A stretch of DNA of 64,000 nucleotides from Cellulomonas sp. Leaf395 (GCF_001424125.1 NZ_LMQI01000003.1:270252-334251); one strand, 5' to 3'. Counted from the first letter of the stretch, positions 49,632 to 59,925 are shown. The notes: generated by a model from the sequence alone, not told the origin. Translations and numbers: made by a program.

Positions 49632-50780
49632 CTAGAGCGGGCGGCCGGCCTTGAGCTCGGCGACGAGCGACCGGACCACCGCGTCCAGCTCACCCGCATG
49701 GCGCCGGGCGACCGCGCGCTGCCGCTGGTACGACGCACCGCGGCGCAGGATCTGCCGCACCTGGTCGAGCTCCGTGGCGCAGCCCAGCCGTTCCGCGACG
49801 GGCGCCAGCTCCACCAGCCACCGGCCGACGGAGTCGGTCACCAGCTCCTCGTCACCGGCCGCGTTCGTGATGAGGATCGCGTCCATGCCGTACCGCGCGG
49901 AGCGCCACTTGTTCTCCTGCGCGAACCACGTCGGCAGCGTCGGCAGCGTCTCGCCGCGGTCGAGCATCGAGGAGAAGTGCTCGACGAAGCAGTGGGTCAG
50001 GGCGGAGATCGCCCCGACCTCGAGCAGGTTCGAGGCGCCGTCGGCGATCCGCATCTCCAGGGTCCCGAACCGCGGCGACGGGCGGACGTCCCAGCGGATC
50101 TCGTCGAACTGGTCGATGACGCCCGTGTGCATCATGTCGCCGACGTACTGCTCGAGCTGGGACCAGTCCTCGAAAGCGAAGGGCAGGCCGGCCGTCGGGA
50201 GCTGCTGGAAGAGCAGCGCCCGGTTCGAGGCGTAGCCGGTGTCCTTGCCGCCCCAGAACGGGGACGACGCCGACAGGGACAAGATGTGCCCGAAGACCGT
50301 GAGCATCGCCCGGGCCAGGGGGAGCACCTTGGCGCGGTCCTCGATGCCGACGTGCACGTGCACCCCGTAGATCAGCATCTGCCGGCCCCACCACTGGGTC
50401 CGGTCGATGAGCGTGGCGTACCGCTGCTTGTCGGTGACCTTCTGCTGCGCCCAGTTGGCGAAGGGGTGGGTCGCGCCACCCATGAGCTGGATGCGCAGCG
50501 GCGTTGCCACCGACTCGACCTCGTCGAGCGCCCGCTGCAGGTCGGCCGTCGCCTCGGCGATCGTGTGGCACTTGCCCGACCGGATCTCGACGGTGTTGAG
50601 CAGCAGCTCCTGGGTGATCAGGGGGTGGTCCCCGCCCGCGGCGGGCCGGACGGCAGCGAGGATCGCCTCGGCAGCCTGCCGCAGGTCCCCGGAGTCGGAG
50701 TCGACGAGCGCGACCTCCCACTCGATGCCGACGGAGGACCGCTCCGAGTGCCCGAAGGGGACCGTGACCGGCGCGGCCAT
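49632..50780 (-). CDS. Carboxylate-amine ligase of the GCS2/YbdK family
   Basis: The 382-residue protein has the GCS2 glutamate-cysteine-ligase-like fold: SSVGIEWEVALVD, ELLLNTVEIRSGKC, GVHVHVGIEDR, FGTLEMRIADG and ENKWRSARYG. YbdK-type enzymes ligate glutamate and cysteine weakly, and the actual product in Actinobacteria (which use mycothiol) is uncertain. It shares one base with the following methyltransferase gene (stop/start contact at 50780). Confidence 0.85.
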   Translation of the reverse strand: MAAPVTVPFGHSERSSVGIEWEVALVDSDSGDLRQAAEAILAAVRPAAGGDHPLITQELLLNTVEIRSGKCHTIAEATADLQRALDEVESVATPLRIQLMGGATHPFANWAQQKVTDKQRYATLIDRTQWWGRQMLIYGVHVHVGIEDRAKVLPLARAMLTVFGHILSLSASSPFWGGKDTGYASNRALLFQQLPTAGLPFAFEDWSQLEQYVGDMMHTGVIDQFDEIRWDVRPSPRFGTLEMRIADGASNLLEVGAISALTHCFVEHFSSMLDRGETLPTLPTWFAQENKWRSARYGMDAILITNAAGDEELVTDSVGRWLVELAPVAERLGCATELDQVRQILRRGASYQRQRAVARRHAGELDAVVRSLVAELKAGRPL

Positions 50781-51961
50781 CAGACCGGCTCCACCACGAG
50801 AACCTGCTGGCTGCCTGCCACGCGGGTGAGGATGATCGTGGCCTTCGTGCTGCCCCGCAGGTCGAGCTGGCGTCGGAGCTGCTCCGGGACGACCGCGGTG
50901 CCTCGCTTCTTGATCGTCAGCGTGCCTACGTCACGTCCTCGCAGGTACGTGCGGAGCCTTTTCAGGCCGAACGGCATCGAGTCGAGCACCCGGTAGGCCG
51001 TCGCGGTGGGGACCGGCGTGAGGGCGTCGGACGTCACGTACGCGATCGTGGCGTCCAGCAGGCGGCCGTGCACCTGCGCGGCGGTCTCGCCCACCAGGCC
51101 GGCCCGGATCACGGCCCCGTCCGGCTCGTACAGGTAGCCACCGAGGGCGCCTGTCGCCGGCCGTTCCTCCGACGTCTGCTGCACGACGTGCGCCTCGCCG
51201 TCGCGCAGCACGAGCGCCGAGCGTCCGGGCCCCTCCGGCGCGAGCGGGCCGAACCAAAGGCCGACCTCGACGACATCGCCGCCGACCGAGACCCACTGGG
51301 CGTGCGCGTCGCCGGGCAGGGCCGTGTGCGGGATCCCAGGCCCCAGCTTCAGGCCGAGGGCGGGCACCCGGTCGCGCACAGCGAGCACGGCGTCGAGCGA
51401 CGGCTCGTAGGCGGCGGGGTCGAAGACGCGGCTCCCCGACGACGTCCGGCGGGCCGGGTCCGCGTAGACGCCGTCGATGCCCTCGGCCTCGAGGTCGAGC
51501 GCGAGCCCGTCGCCGTGGCGCACCTCGGCGTCGGGGAAGTGCCGCAGGTTCACGGTCGCGATCGCAGCCGTGGCCTCGTCGACGTCGGTCGCGAGCACCC
51601 GGAGGCCGATTCCGGCGAAGGCCATCGCGTCCGCCCCGATCCCGCTGGTGAGGTCGGCGACCCGGGTGCTGCCCGCGTCGCGGAAACGGCGGGCGTGGTG
51701 CGCCGCGACGCTGAGCCGGGTGGCCTGCTCGAGTCCCGCTGCCGTGAAGAGCATGCCGTCCGCGAACGTCCCGAACTTCCCGGCAGCCTTCGCGCGCAGC
51801 CGCGACTGCGTCAGGGCGGCGGCCACCAGGGCCGGGTCGATCCCCTCGTCGCGCATCCGCTCCGACAGGGCGAGGGTGCGGCTCTCGTCGTACGGCGGCA
51901 GCGCCGACAGCAGGGCCCAGCCCGCAGGGCTGAGCAGCTGGGCGATGCCGTCACGGTCCAT
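50780..51961 (-). CDS. Class I SAM-dependent methyltransferase with THUMP-like C-terminal domain
   Basis: The 393-residue protein has a Rossmann methyltransferase domain with VADLTSGIGADAMAFAGIG (motif I), ATDVDEATAAIATVNL (motif II) and GVYADPARR (motif IV) in the middle. A C-terminal THUMP-like domain follows (RGRDVGTLTIKKRGTAVVPEQLRRQL). The family is found in Actinobacteria and related groups and probably acts on RNA. It is transcribed toward the GCS2 gene and divergent from groES. Confidence 0.82.
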   Translation of the reverse strand: MDRDGIAQLLSPAGWALLSALPPYDESRTLALSERMRDEGIDPALVAAALTQSRLRAKAAGKFGTFADGMLFTAAGLEQATRLSVAAHHARRFRDAGSTRVADLTSGIGADAMAFAGIGLRVLATDVDEATAAIATVNLRHFPDAEVRHGDGLALDLEAEGIDGVYADPARRTSSGSRVFDPAAYEPSLDAVLAVRDRVPALGLKLGPGIPHTALPGDAHAQWVSVGGDVVEVGLWFGPLAPEGPGRSALVLRDGEAHVVQQTSEERPATGALGGYLYEPDGAVIRAGLVGETAAQVHGRLLDATIAYVTSDALTPVPTATAYRVLDSMPFGLKRLRTYLRGRDVGTLTIKKRGTAVVPEQLRRQLDLRGSTKATIILTRVAGSQQVLVVEPV

Positions 51962-52001
51962 GCCGCGATCCTCGCACGCAGCGACTCGTCCCGACCGCTC
52001 G

Positions 52002-52028
52002 TTGGCACTCGCCTTGACCGAGTGCTAA
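52002..52028 (+). promoter_or_regulatory. CIRCE element (HrcA operator) of groES
   Basis: TTGGCACTC (52002-52010), nine bases and GAGTGCTAA (52020-52028) match the CIRCE consensus TTAGCACTC-N9-GAGTGCTAA with a single change. A second, degenerate copy lies at 52048-52074 (CTGGCACTC, 7 nt, GAGTGTGCCAG), at the predicted transcript start. HrcA binding should repress groES until heat shock. Confidence 0.9.
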
Positions 52029-52042
52029 CCGGTTCCTAGAGT
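52014..52042 (+). promoter_or_regulatory. Housekeeping promoter of groES
   Basis: TTGACC (52014-52019) and TAGAGT (52037-52042) are spaced by 17 bp. The first CIRCE overlaps the -35 and the spacer; the second covers the start site near 52049. The leader to the groES start is about 117 nt. Confidence 0.75.
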
Positions 52043-52165
52043 GATGGCTGGCACTCTCCCGGTGAGTGTGCCAGCTGCGCTCCAGGCCACGGCACCCGCG
52101 ACGACGTGGTCTGACAGCGCGCACGAACCTCAGAGAACTACTCACATGCGAAGGGGAGGTCCGCT

Positions 52166-52462
52166 GTGTCGGTCTCCATCAAGCCCCTCGAGGACCGGAT
52201 CGTCGTCAAGACGATCGAGGCAGAGGCGACGACCTCGTTCGGTCTCGTCATCCCGGACAGCGCCAAGGAGAAGCCCCAGGAGGGCGAGGTCCAGGCGGTC
52301 GGACCCGGCCGTGTCGACGACAACGGCAACCGGATCCCGCTCGACGTCGCCGTCGGCGACAAGGTGATCTACTCCAAGTACGGCGGCACCGAGGTCAAGT
52401 ACGACGGCGAGGAGTACCTCATCCTCTCGGCGCGCGACATCCTCGCGATCGTCGTCAAGTGA
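52166..52462 (+). CDS. groES: Co-chaperonin GroES
   Basis: GroES caps the GroEL chamber. The 98-residue protein has [38 protein letters not shown] start, the mobile loop with SFGLVIPD, the [24 protein letters not shown] block and DILAIV. The GTG at 52166 is preceded by AAGGGGAGG. No groEL follows; two hairpins end the transcript, so groES is monocistronic here. Confidence 0.96.
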   Translation: MSVSIKPLEDRIVVKTIEAEATTSFGLVIPDSAKEKPQEGEVQAVGPGRVDDNGNRIPLDVAVGDKVIYSKYGGTEVKYDGEEYLILSARDILAIVVK

Positions 52463-52468
52463 GCTGAG

Positions 52469-52530
52469 GGGCGCTAGCGCCCCGCTCGACCGGAAGGCCC
52501 CCACGGCAGCTGCCGTGGGGGCCTTCCGGG
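52469..52530. terminator. Tandem hairpins ending the groES transcript
   Basis: GGGGCGCTAGCGCCCC (52469-52484) is a perfect 16-nt palindrome. It is followed by a second perfect 40-nt palindrome, 52491-52510 paired with 52511-52530, with CAGCTG at its centre. The second is one of the strongest terminators in the window and could also stop transcription coming from the minus-strand whiB gene. Confidence 0.85.
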
Positions 52531-52599
52531 GTCTCGGGCCCGGACAGACCACGGCCCCCTCCCCGATCGTGCCGACGGTGAGGGGGCCGAGAGTGCGGG

Positions 52600-52896
52600 T
52601 CAGCCCGTGCGGACGGCGCGGCCACGCTGCGCGAGGACGGCGGCCCGCTCGTCCTCGGAGAGTCCGCCCCAGACGCCGTACGGCTCGCGGACGGCCAGCG
52701 ACTGCTGGAGGCACTCCTTGATCACCGGGCAGGTCGCGCAGATGGCCTTGGCGGCCTCGGCGCGGCGGCGGCGAGCGGATCCGCGCTCGCCCTCGGGGTG
52801 GAAGAACAGGTCCTGGTCCGCGTCGCGGCAGGCACCGTCGAACTGCCATTCCCACAGGTCCATCACCGGTCCGGGAAGGCGCGAGATCTCGGCCAT
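52600..52896 (-). CDS. WhiB-family iron-sulfur regulator, WhiB3/WhiD-like
   Basis: WhiB proteins bind a [4Fe-4S] cluster and pair with the primary sigma factor. The 98-residue protein has the four Cys (23, 53, 56, 62) in the pattern C-x29-CxxC-x5-C, the GVWGG turn and a basic tail. The start LPGPVMDLWEWQFDGACRDADQDLFFHPEGER resembles the WhiB3 (Mycobacterium) and WhiD (Streptomyces) subgroup. GAGGAGGAACTG precedes the ATG. Position next to groES and a BldM-like gene is the same as for Streptomyces whiD, by recall. Confidence 0.92.
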   Translation of the reverse strand: MAEISRLPGPVMDLWEWQFDGACRDADQDLFFHPEGERGSARRRRAEAAKAICATCPVIKECLQQSLAVREPYGVWGGLSEDERAAVLAQRGRAVRTG

Positions 52897-53004
52897 CAGT
52901 TCCTCCTCAGTCGATCCGCCACGGGCCGCGGGAGGCGGCTGTGCCGGGAAGTCGTGAACACGGACGTCCGGTGAGGTCCACCGGTGGATGACGCGTTGGA
53001 GAGG

Positions 53005-53033
53005 ACGTTACAACCGCGCCAGAAGTTGTTCAA
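53005..53033 (-). promoter_or_regulatory. Predicted promoter of the WhiB-family gene
   Basis: On the minus strand TTGAAC (53033-53028) and TAACGT (53010-53005) are spaced by exactly 17 bp. The mRNA would start near 52998 and have a leader of about 100 nt. Confidence 0.65.
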
Positions 53034-53040
53034 GACCGTG

Positions 53041-53056
53041 TCACACGTTCGTGTGA
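53041..53056. promoter_or_regulatory. Perfect palindrome TCACACGTTCGTGTGA upstream of the whiB promoter
   Basis: The 16-nt inverted repeat (TCACACG-TT-CGTGTGA) ends the whiB promoter region 8 bp upstream of its -35. It has TCAC/GTGA ends and CG/CG inner pairs, which fits my recollection of the BldM-type binding palindrome in Streptomyces. A BldM-like protein is encoded 1.2 kb away. Confidence 0.6.
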
Positions 53057-53147
53057 TGGCGCGATTGCCAATGTCGCCGCAGGTCGGCGTGTCGGCAGCG
53101 ACACGCGTACATCGGGCCGAATCGCGCCGGCCTGGCAGAATCGCGCC

Positions 53148-54065
53148 ATGGTGACGCGCGACGACGACGAACCGGCGGCGACGCCGACGCCCGCGCTCGC
53201 CGTCGCCGCCGTCGCCCGTCGCCTCGGTGTCGCTCCCGCGACGCTGCGCACCTGGGACCGCAGGTACGGCCTCGGACCGTCCGAGCACTCCGCGGGCGCG
53301 CACCGCCGCTACTCGGCCACCGACGTGGAACGGCTGCTGATCATGCGCCGGCTCACGCTCGACGGCGTGGCGCCGTCGGAGTCCGCGCGGATCGCGCTCG
53401 CGTCCGACGTCGTCGCCGGACCCGCCGTGAGCACCATGGACGCGGCGCCCACGACGCCGACCGCGGTGGTCGACGCGGCTCTCGCAGGGGACGTGGCGCG
53501 GTGCGCCCGTCTGCTCACGCTCGACGAGAGCCCGGACGTCGTGCTCTGGTGGACGAGTCTCGTCGAGCCTGTCCTCGCCGCCCTCGCCCGGCGCACGGTC
53601 GTCGATCCGCCCGGGGTCGACGCGACACACGCGGTCCACGCCGGCGTGCTCGCCGCCCTGCGGAGCCGGCCCGTGACCCTCGGTGTCGGACGTCGACCGG
53701 TCGTCCTGGTGCTGGTCGCCGCGCGCGAGGCCCGGCCGCTCGTCGCGCACGTCCTCGCCGGCGCGCTGGCGGCGCAGGGCGTCGACGCACGCATCGTCGG
53801 AGGGCCCGTGGGCCCGCACCATGCGGTCGAGCTCACCGCCATGACCCGGGCGCGGGCCGTGGTCACGCTCGGGGAGCGCATCGACGCCGACCTGGAGGTG
53901 GTGGACCGGCTGGCGAGCGAGCAGCCGGACCTCCCGCAGTTCGTCATGGTGCCCGACCGGGCCGCGGGAGCGGTCCCGCTCGGCCGCTCCGTCCACCGGG
54001 CACGGACGTTCACGGGGCTGCTGCACGAGGTGCTCGCCGTGGCGACTGCGAGCGCGGACGGGTGA
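53148..54065 (+). CDS. MerR-like regulator with a B12-binding-like C-terminal domain lacking the cobalamin motif
   Basis: The 305-residue protein has a MerR-type winged HTH at about residues 18-85 (AVAAVARRLGVAPATLRTWDRRYGL, HRRYSATDVERLLIMRRLTLDGV). A helical segment and a Rossmann-like domain follow (RRPVVLVLVAAREARPLVAHVLAGALAAQGVDARIVGGPVGPHHAVELTAMTRARAVVTLG pattern). The layout resembles CarH-like light sensors, but the DxHxxG cobalamin ligand motif is not present, so it probably does not bind B12 in that way. ATG at 53148 lies 6 nt after CAGAAT, a possible -10 box. Divergent from whiB. Confidence 0.78.
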   Translation: MVTRDDDEPAATPTPALAVAAVARRLGVAPATLRTWDRRYGLGPSEHSAGAHRRYSATDVERLLIMRRLTLDGVAPSESARIALASDVVAGPAVSTMDAAPTTPTAVVDAALAGDVARCARLLTLDESPDVVLWWTSLVEPVLAALARRTVVDPPGVDATHAVHAGVLAALRSRPVTLGVGRRPVVLVLVAAREARPLVAHVLAGALAAQGVDARIVGGPVGPHHAVELTAMTRARAVVTLGERIDADLEVVDRLASEQPDLPQFVMVPDRAAGAVPLGRSVHRARTFTGLLHEVLAVATASADG

Positions 54066-54224
54066 TCTTGCCGGCGAGCGGGGGAGACATACCACTCACG
54101 GGGGGCACAGGTGGACGAAGCCCCGCTCGTGGCGAGCAAGGTTCACCGTTCCGGCTAACTTCGGCGTGATCCTCGGCCGATAGGACTCAGGTGTGGCCCG
54201 CTCGGGCCCGAGAGGGGAAACAAC

Positions 54225-56499
<2,275 letters not shown>

Positions 56500-56506
56500 G
56501 CCGTCG

Positions 56507-57265
56507 GTGACGGAGCCGGCGGACTTCTACACCGGGCTCGTCGCCGACCTGTACTCGCCGCTGCGGTCGTTCACCGCCGACCCGGCGCGGTACGCGTCGT
56601 TCATAGCCTCGTCCGGAGAGCCCGCGCTCGAGCTCGGCTGCGGGGACGGCGACCCGCTGCTCGACCTGCGCGCACTCGGGCTCGACGTCGACGGCGTGGA
56701 CTCCTCGGCGGACATGCTCGACCGGCTCCGCGCATCCGCTGCGGCCCGCGGGCTGTCCGCCACCGTCTACCAGCAGCGCATCGAGGACCTCGACCTGCCC
56801 CGGCGGTACCGCTCGATCTTCCTGGCCGGGGCCACGTTCAACCTGCTCGCCACCGATGAGATCGCCGTGCGCGCGCTGCGGGCGATCCACGCGCACCTCA
56901 CCGGCGACGGGACCGCGCTGGTCCCGCTGTTCGTCCCCGCCCCCACGTCCGCCGACCAGCTCGGCGAGTTCCGGTCGGTGGTGACCGACGACGCGACGAT
57001 CCGCGTGGGCGTGATCGACGAGGACTGGGACGCCGCGACCCGGACGCGCCGGACCCTGCTGCGATACGAGCGCGAGACGGCGGCCGGAGTCGAGCTCGTG
57101 GACCGCGTCTGGCTGCTGCACTGGCACACGCCGGCGGGCTTCCGGGCGCTCGCCCGCGAGGCGGGTCTGGCCGTGCTGGCTGTCACCGACGACGACGGTG
57201 CTCCGGTCGGCGACGACGCGCAGGAGTTCACGTTCCGGCTCGGCCGTGACCTCTCAGGGCAGTAG
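56507..57265 (+). CDS. Class I SAM-dependent methyltransferase
   Basis: The 252-residue protein has motif I ALELGCGDGDPLLDLRALGLDVDGVDSSADML-like sequence (SAM-binding ELGCGDG and acidic VDGVDSS) and a downstream SIFLAGATFNLLATDEIAVRAL segment. The substrate is unknown. The GTG start is 7 nt after the guaB stop, so it is probably co-transcribed with guaB. The 129-nt convergent gap that follows shows no clear terminator. Confidence 0.75.
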   Translation: MTEPADFYTGLVADLYSPLRSFTADPARYASFIASSGEPALELGCGDGDPLLDLRALGLDVDGVDSSADMLDRLRASAAARGLSATVYQQRIEDLDLPRRYRSIFLAGATFNLLATDEIAVRALRAIHAHLTGDGTALVPLFVPAPTSADQLGEFRSVVTDDATIRVGVIDEDWDAATRTRRTLLRYERETAAGVELVDRVWLLHWHTPAGFRALAREAGLAVLAVTDDDGAPVGDDAQEFTFRLGRDLSGQ

Positions 57266-57394
57266 CGGCAGCGTTCCGACCATCCTGTCCACGCGGTTCC
57301 GCGGTCCGGCGCCGTCGCCATCTCGGCCAGGTGCCCGTCAATACTGTGCTGGCACGATGGCCGGGCTCGCCGCGCACCTGGCGGACGAGGACTC

Positions 57395-58969
57395 CTAGTC
57401 GCGGAACGTCTCGATCTGGGCCCCGAGCTCGACCAGGCGGTCCTGGAGCTGCTCGTAGCCACGGGCGATGATGTCGACGTCGCGCAGCACCGAGGTGCCC
57501 TTGGCGGCGAGCATCGCGAGCAGGATGACGACCGCGGGACGCAGGGCGGGCGGGCACGAGACCTCGGCGCCCGACCAGTGCGTCGGGCCGCTGACCTGGA
57601 GGCGGTGGGCGTCGAGGAGCCGGACGTCTGCGCCGAGCCGCGTGAGGTCGGTGAGGTGGATGGCGCGGCCCTCGTAGACCCAGTCGTGGATCAGCGTGGA
57701 GCCCTCGGCGCACGCGGTGATCGCCACGAAGAACGGCAGGTTGTCGATGTTCAGCCCGGGGAACGGCATCGGGTGGATCTTGTCGATCGGTGCGCGCAGG
57801 TCGCTCGGGTGGACGGTCACATCGACCAGGCGGGTGCGACCGTTGGCGGCGGAGTACTCGCCGGAGAGCGTGTAGCGCAGGCCCATCTCCGCGAGGGTCG
57901 CCAGCTCGATCTCCATGAACTCGATCGGCACGCGGCCGACGGTGATCTCGGAGCCGGTGACGATCCCGGCGGTGAGCAGGCTCATCGCCTCCACCGGGTC
58001 CTCGGACACGGCGTACTCGACGTCCGCGTCGATGGTCGCCAGGCCGTGCACGCGCAGGGTCGTGGTGCCGATGCCGTCGATCCGCACCCCGAGCAGCTCG
58101 AGGTAGAAGCACAGGTCCTGGACCATGTAGTTCGGGCTCGCGTTGCGGATGGTCGTGATGCCCTCACGGCCGGCGGCGGCCATGATGACGTTCTCCGTCA
58201 CCGTGTCGCCCCGCTCGGTGAGGACGATCGAGAGGTCCTGTGCGCCGCCCCGGGTGACGAGGCCGTGGTAGTCGCCGGCGGTCGCGGTGACGTCCAGGCC
58301 GAAGGGTCGCAGGCCGATCAGGTGCGGCTCGACCGTCCGCGTGCCGAGGTCGCACCCGCCCGCGTACGGGAGCCGGAACTCGTCCTCGAGCCCGAGCAGC
58401 GGCCCCAGGAACATGATGATCGACCGGGTGCGGCGGGCGGCGTCGACGTCGATGGCGGCCAGGTCGAGGTGCAGCGGGGCGACGATCTCGAGGTCCCGGC
58501 CGTCCGTCGACCAGGTGGCGCGGACGCCGACGGACCGCAGCACCTCGACGATCCGGTCCACCTCGACGATGCGGGCGACGTTCCTCAGCCGGGTGGTGCC
58601 ACGGTTGAGGAGCGACGCGCACAGCAGGGCGACGGCGCCGTTCTTGCTGGTGTTGACGTCGATCCGGCCGCTCAGCGTCTGGCCGCCCTGCACGCGCAGG
58701 TGGGTGCGCTGGGGGCCGCCGAGCGTGACGATGGGGGAGTCGAGCGCGGCACCGATGCGGGTGAGCATCTCGAGGCTGACGTTCTGGGCGCCCTGCTCGA
58801 TGCGGTGGATCGCCGACTGGCTGGTGGCGAGGCGCTCCGCCAGCTGGGCCTGCGTGAGGCCCCGGTGCTGGCGCGCCGAGCGGACGAGGGAGCCGACGTG
58901 CGCGAGCGGGTCCTGGATGACCGGGAACGATCCGGTGCTCGTCGGGACCGGGGTGATGGTCGTCGTCAT
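57395..58969 (-). CDS. XRE-type DNA-binding domain fused to a MurA-like enolpyruvyl transferase
   Basis: One frame of 524 residues has two parts. Residues 24-82 are a Cro/C1-type HTH: LVRSARQHRGLTQAQLAERLATSQSAIHRIEQGAQNVSLEMLTRIG pattern. Residues 90-524 are a complete UDP-GlcNAc 1-carboxyvinyltransferase (MurA) fold. Active-site positions are conserved: Lys109-Asn110 in NTSKNGA, Cys206 in AGGCDLGTRTVEPHLIGL, Asp in FPGLNIDNLPF and the Arg in YEGRAIHLTDLTRLGA. Two stretches differ from standard MurA: FPGLNIDNLPFF replaces FPTDMQAQF, and SCPPALRPAVV replaces the DLRA.AALV block. It may be a MurA paralogue with a changed substrate, or an enzyme that also represses DNA. The usual murA is not in the window. 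Confidence 0.85.
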   Translation of the reverse strand: MTTTITPVPTSTGSFPVIQDPLAHVGSLVRSARQHRGLTQAQLAERLATSQSAIHRIEQGAQNVSLEMLTRIGAALDSPIVTLGGPQRTHLRVQGGQTLSGRIDVNTSKNGAVALLCASLLNRGTTRLRNVARIVEVDRIVEVLRSVGVRATWSTDGRDLEIVAPLHLDLAAIDVDAARRTRSIIMFLGPLLGLEDEFRLPYAGGCDLGTRTVEPHLIGLRPFGLDVTATAGDYHGLVTRGGAQDLSIVLTERGDTVTENVIMAAAGREGITTIRNASPNYMVQDLCFYLELLGVRIDGIGTTTLRVHGLATIDADVEYAVSEDPVEAMSLLTAGIVTGSEITVGRVPIEFMEIELATLAEMGLRYTLSGEYSAANGRTRLVDVTVHPSDLRAPIDKIHPMPFPGLNIDNLPFFVAITACAEGSTLIHDWVYEGRAIHLTDLTRLGADVRLLDAHRLQVSGPTHWSGAEVSCPPALRPAVVILLAMLAAKGTSVLRDVDIIARGYEQLQDRLVELGAQIETFRD

Positions 58970-58984
58970 GGCGACGACGTTAAC

Positions 58985-58996
58985 TCATCGATGAGA
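58985..58996. promoter_or_regulatory. Palindrome CTCATCGATGAG upstream of the XRE-MurA gene
   Basis: This perfect 12-bp palindrome lies in an AT-richer patch (TTAACTC...GAGATATTG) 15 bp before the XRE-MurA start. It is the kind of site an XRE HTH dimer would bind, so autoregulation is plausible. Confidence 0.5.
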
Positions 58997-59081
58997 TATT
59001 GCCACTCCGGAGCGTGTCGTCGAATCGATCAGATCCTCGCTCTGGCCGTCCGTCGAACTCAGAGGCGATATGACGAGCGTC

Positions 59082-59801
59082 TCACCACAGCGTGCCGACG
59101 GGCTCGCGCGTGGGCCAGACGTCCGACGCCCCGGGTCCGTCGAAGCCCTGCTCGGCGCGCCACGCGTTGAAGCTCTCGGCCCACGCCTGGTGCGCTGTCG
59201 ACTGGTACTCGTGCAGCGTGTCCAGGTCGAGCGTGGCGAGGTGCGGGAACCGTCCGACGATCCGCTCGAGCACATCGAGCGTCGCGACGACGTCGACGTC
59301 GGCCGTGTGCAGGTTCCCGGACTCGACCACCTGGTAGTACCCGCACAGGTCGACGAGCTTGCGCTTGCCCTGACGCAGCCGGTCCTCCGCGCGGTCGAGC
59401 ACGAGCGGGTCGATGACAGGGCGGGCGTCGCTGCACAGGCGGTCGGGCAGGGTCTTGAGGCGGTGCCGTCGCAGCTCCGCGTCGAGCAGGCACAGGTCGA
59501 ACGACGCGTTGTAGGCGACGACCGGCACGCCGTCGCGCAGGGCCTCGGCCAGGTCGGTGGCGATCTCCTCCAGCGCCTCGCGCGGCGGGCGGCCGTGCTC
59601 GCGGGCGTGCTCGGTGCTCACGCCGTGGATGGCGGCCGCCGCTTCCGGGATGGGGACGCCGGGGTTGATCAGCCAGCTACGGACGTGGGTGCCGGACGCG
59701 TCGCGGCGGACGAGGGCTGCGGTGACGATGCGGTCGTGGTCGACGTCGACACCCGTGGTCTCGGTGTCGAAGCCGAGCAGCGGCCCGTCCGTCCAGCTCA
59801 T
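59082..59801 (-). CDS. DEDDh-family 3'-5' exonuclease (DnaQ-like)
   Basis: The 239-residue protein has the exonuclease motifs: LLGFDTETTGVD (Exo I, Asp and Glu at about residues 11-13), VVAYNASFDLCLLDAEL (Exo II) and the Exo III His-Asp region NLHTADVDVVATLDVL. Members act as proofreading or RNA/DNA trimming nucleases. The start MSWTDGPLLGFD follows AAGGAGCACC. It is divergent from guaB3. Confidence 0.87.
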   Translation of the reverse strand: MSWTDGPLLGFDTETTGVDVDHDRIVTAALVRRDASGTHVRSWLINPGVPIPEAAAAIHGVSTEHAREHGRPPREALEEIATDLAEALRDGVPVVAYNASFDLCLLDAELRRHRLKTLPDRLCSDARPVIDPLVLDRAEDRLRQGKRKLVDLCGYYQVVESGNLHTADVDVVATLDVLERIVGRFPHLATLDLDTLHEYQSTAHQAWAESFNAWRAEQGFDGPGASDVWPTREPVGTLW

Positions 59802-59913
59802 CTCGTGGTGCTCCTTCTGTGCTCGTGCTGCCACCAGGCTCGCACCGGGTTCTGACATTGCCGCGGAGGATGCTCCGCGTGCCGCGGGATCGGGGACCGG
59901 GGCCGCACCCCGG

Positions 59914-59919
59914 TAGCCT
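59914..59919 (+). promoter_or_regulatory. -10 box of a leaderless guaB3 transcript
   Basis: TAGCCT is followed by 6 nt and the GTG at 59926, so the transcript is predicted to begin on the start codon. Confidence 0.55.
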
Positions 59920-59925
59920 TGCCCG

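Noticed and set aside
49632..50780. Assignment of the GCS2 protein as EgtA of ergothioneine synthesis
   Set aside because: The family match is to the YbdK/GCS2 group in general and no egtB, egtC, egtD or egtE gene is nearby, so the narrower name is not supported.
57357..57398. Tiny plus-strand ORF (MAGLAAHLADEDS) between the methyltransferase and XRE-MurA genes
   Set aside because: Thirteen codons with no ribosome binding site, in a convergent gap; chance occurrence is likely.
58685..58760. Could the MurA-like protein carry the Cys-to-Asp change that gives fosfomycin resistance?
   Set aside because: The active-site motif reads AGGCDLGTR, so the Cys (residue 206) is present; the neighbouring Asp is at the next position.
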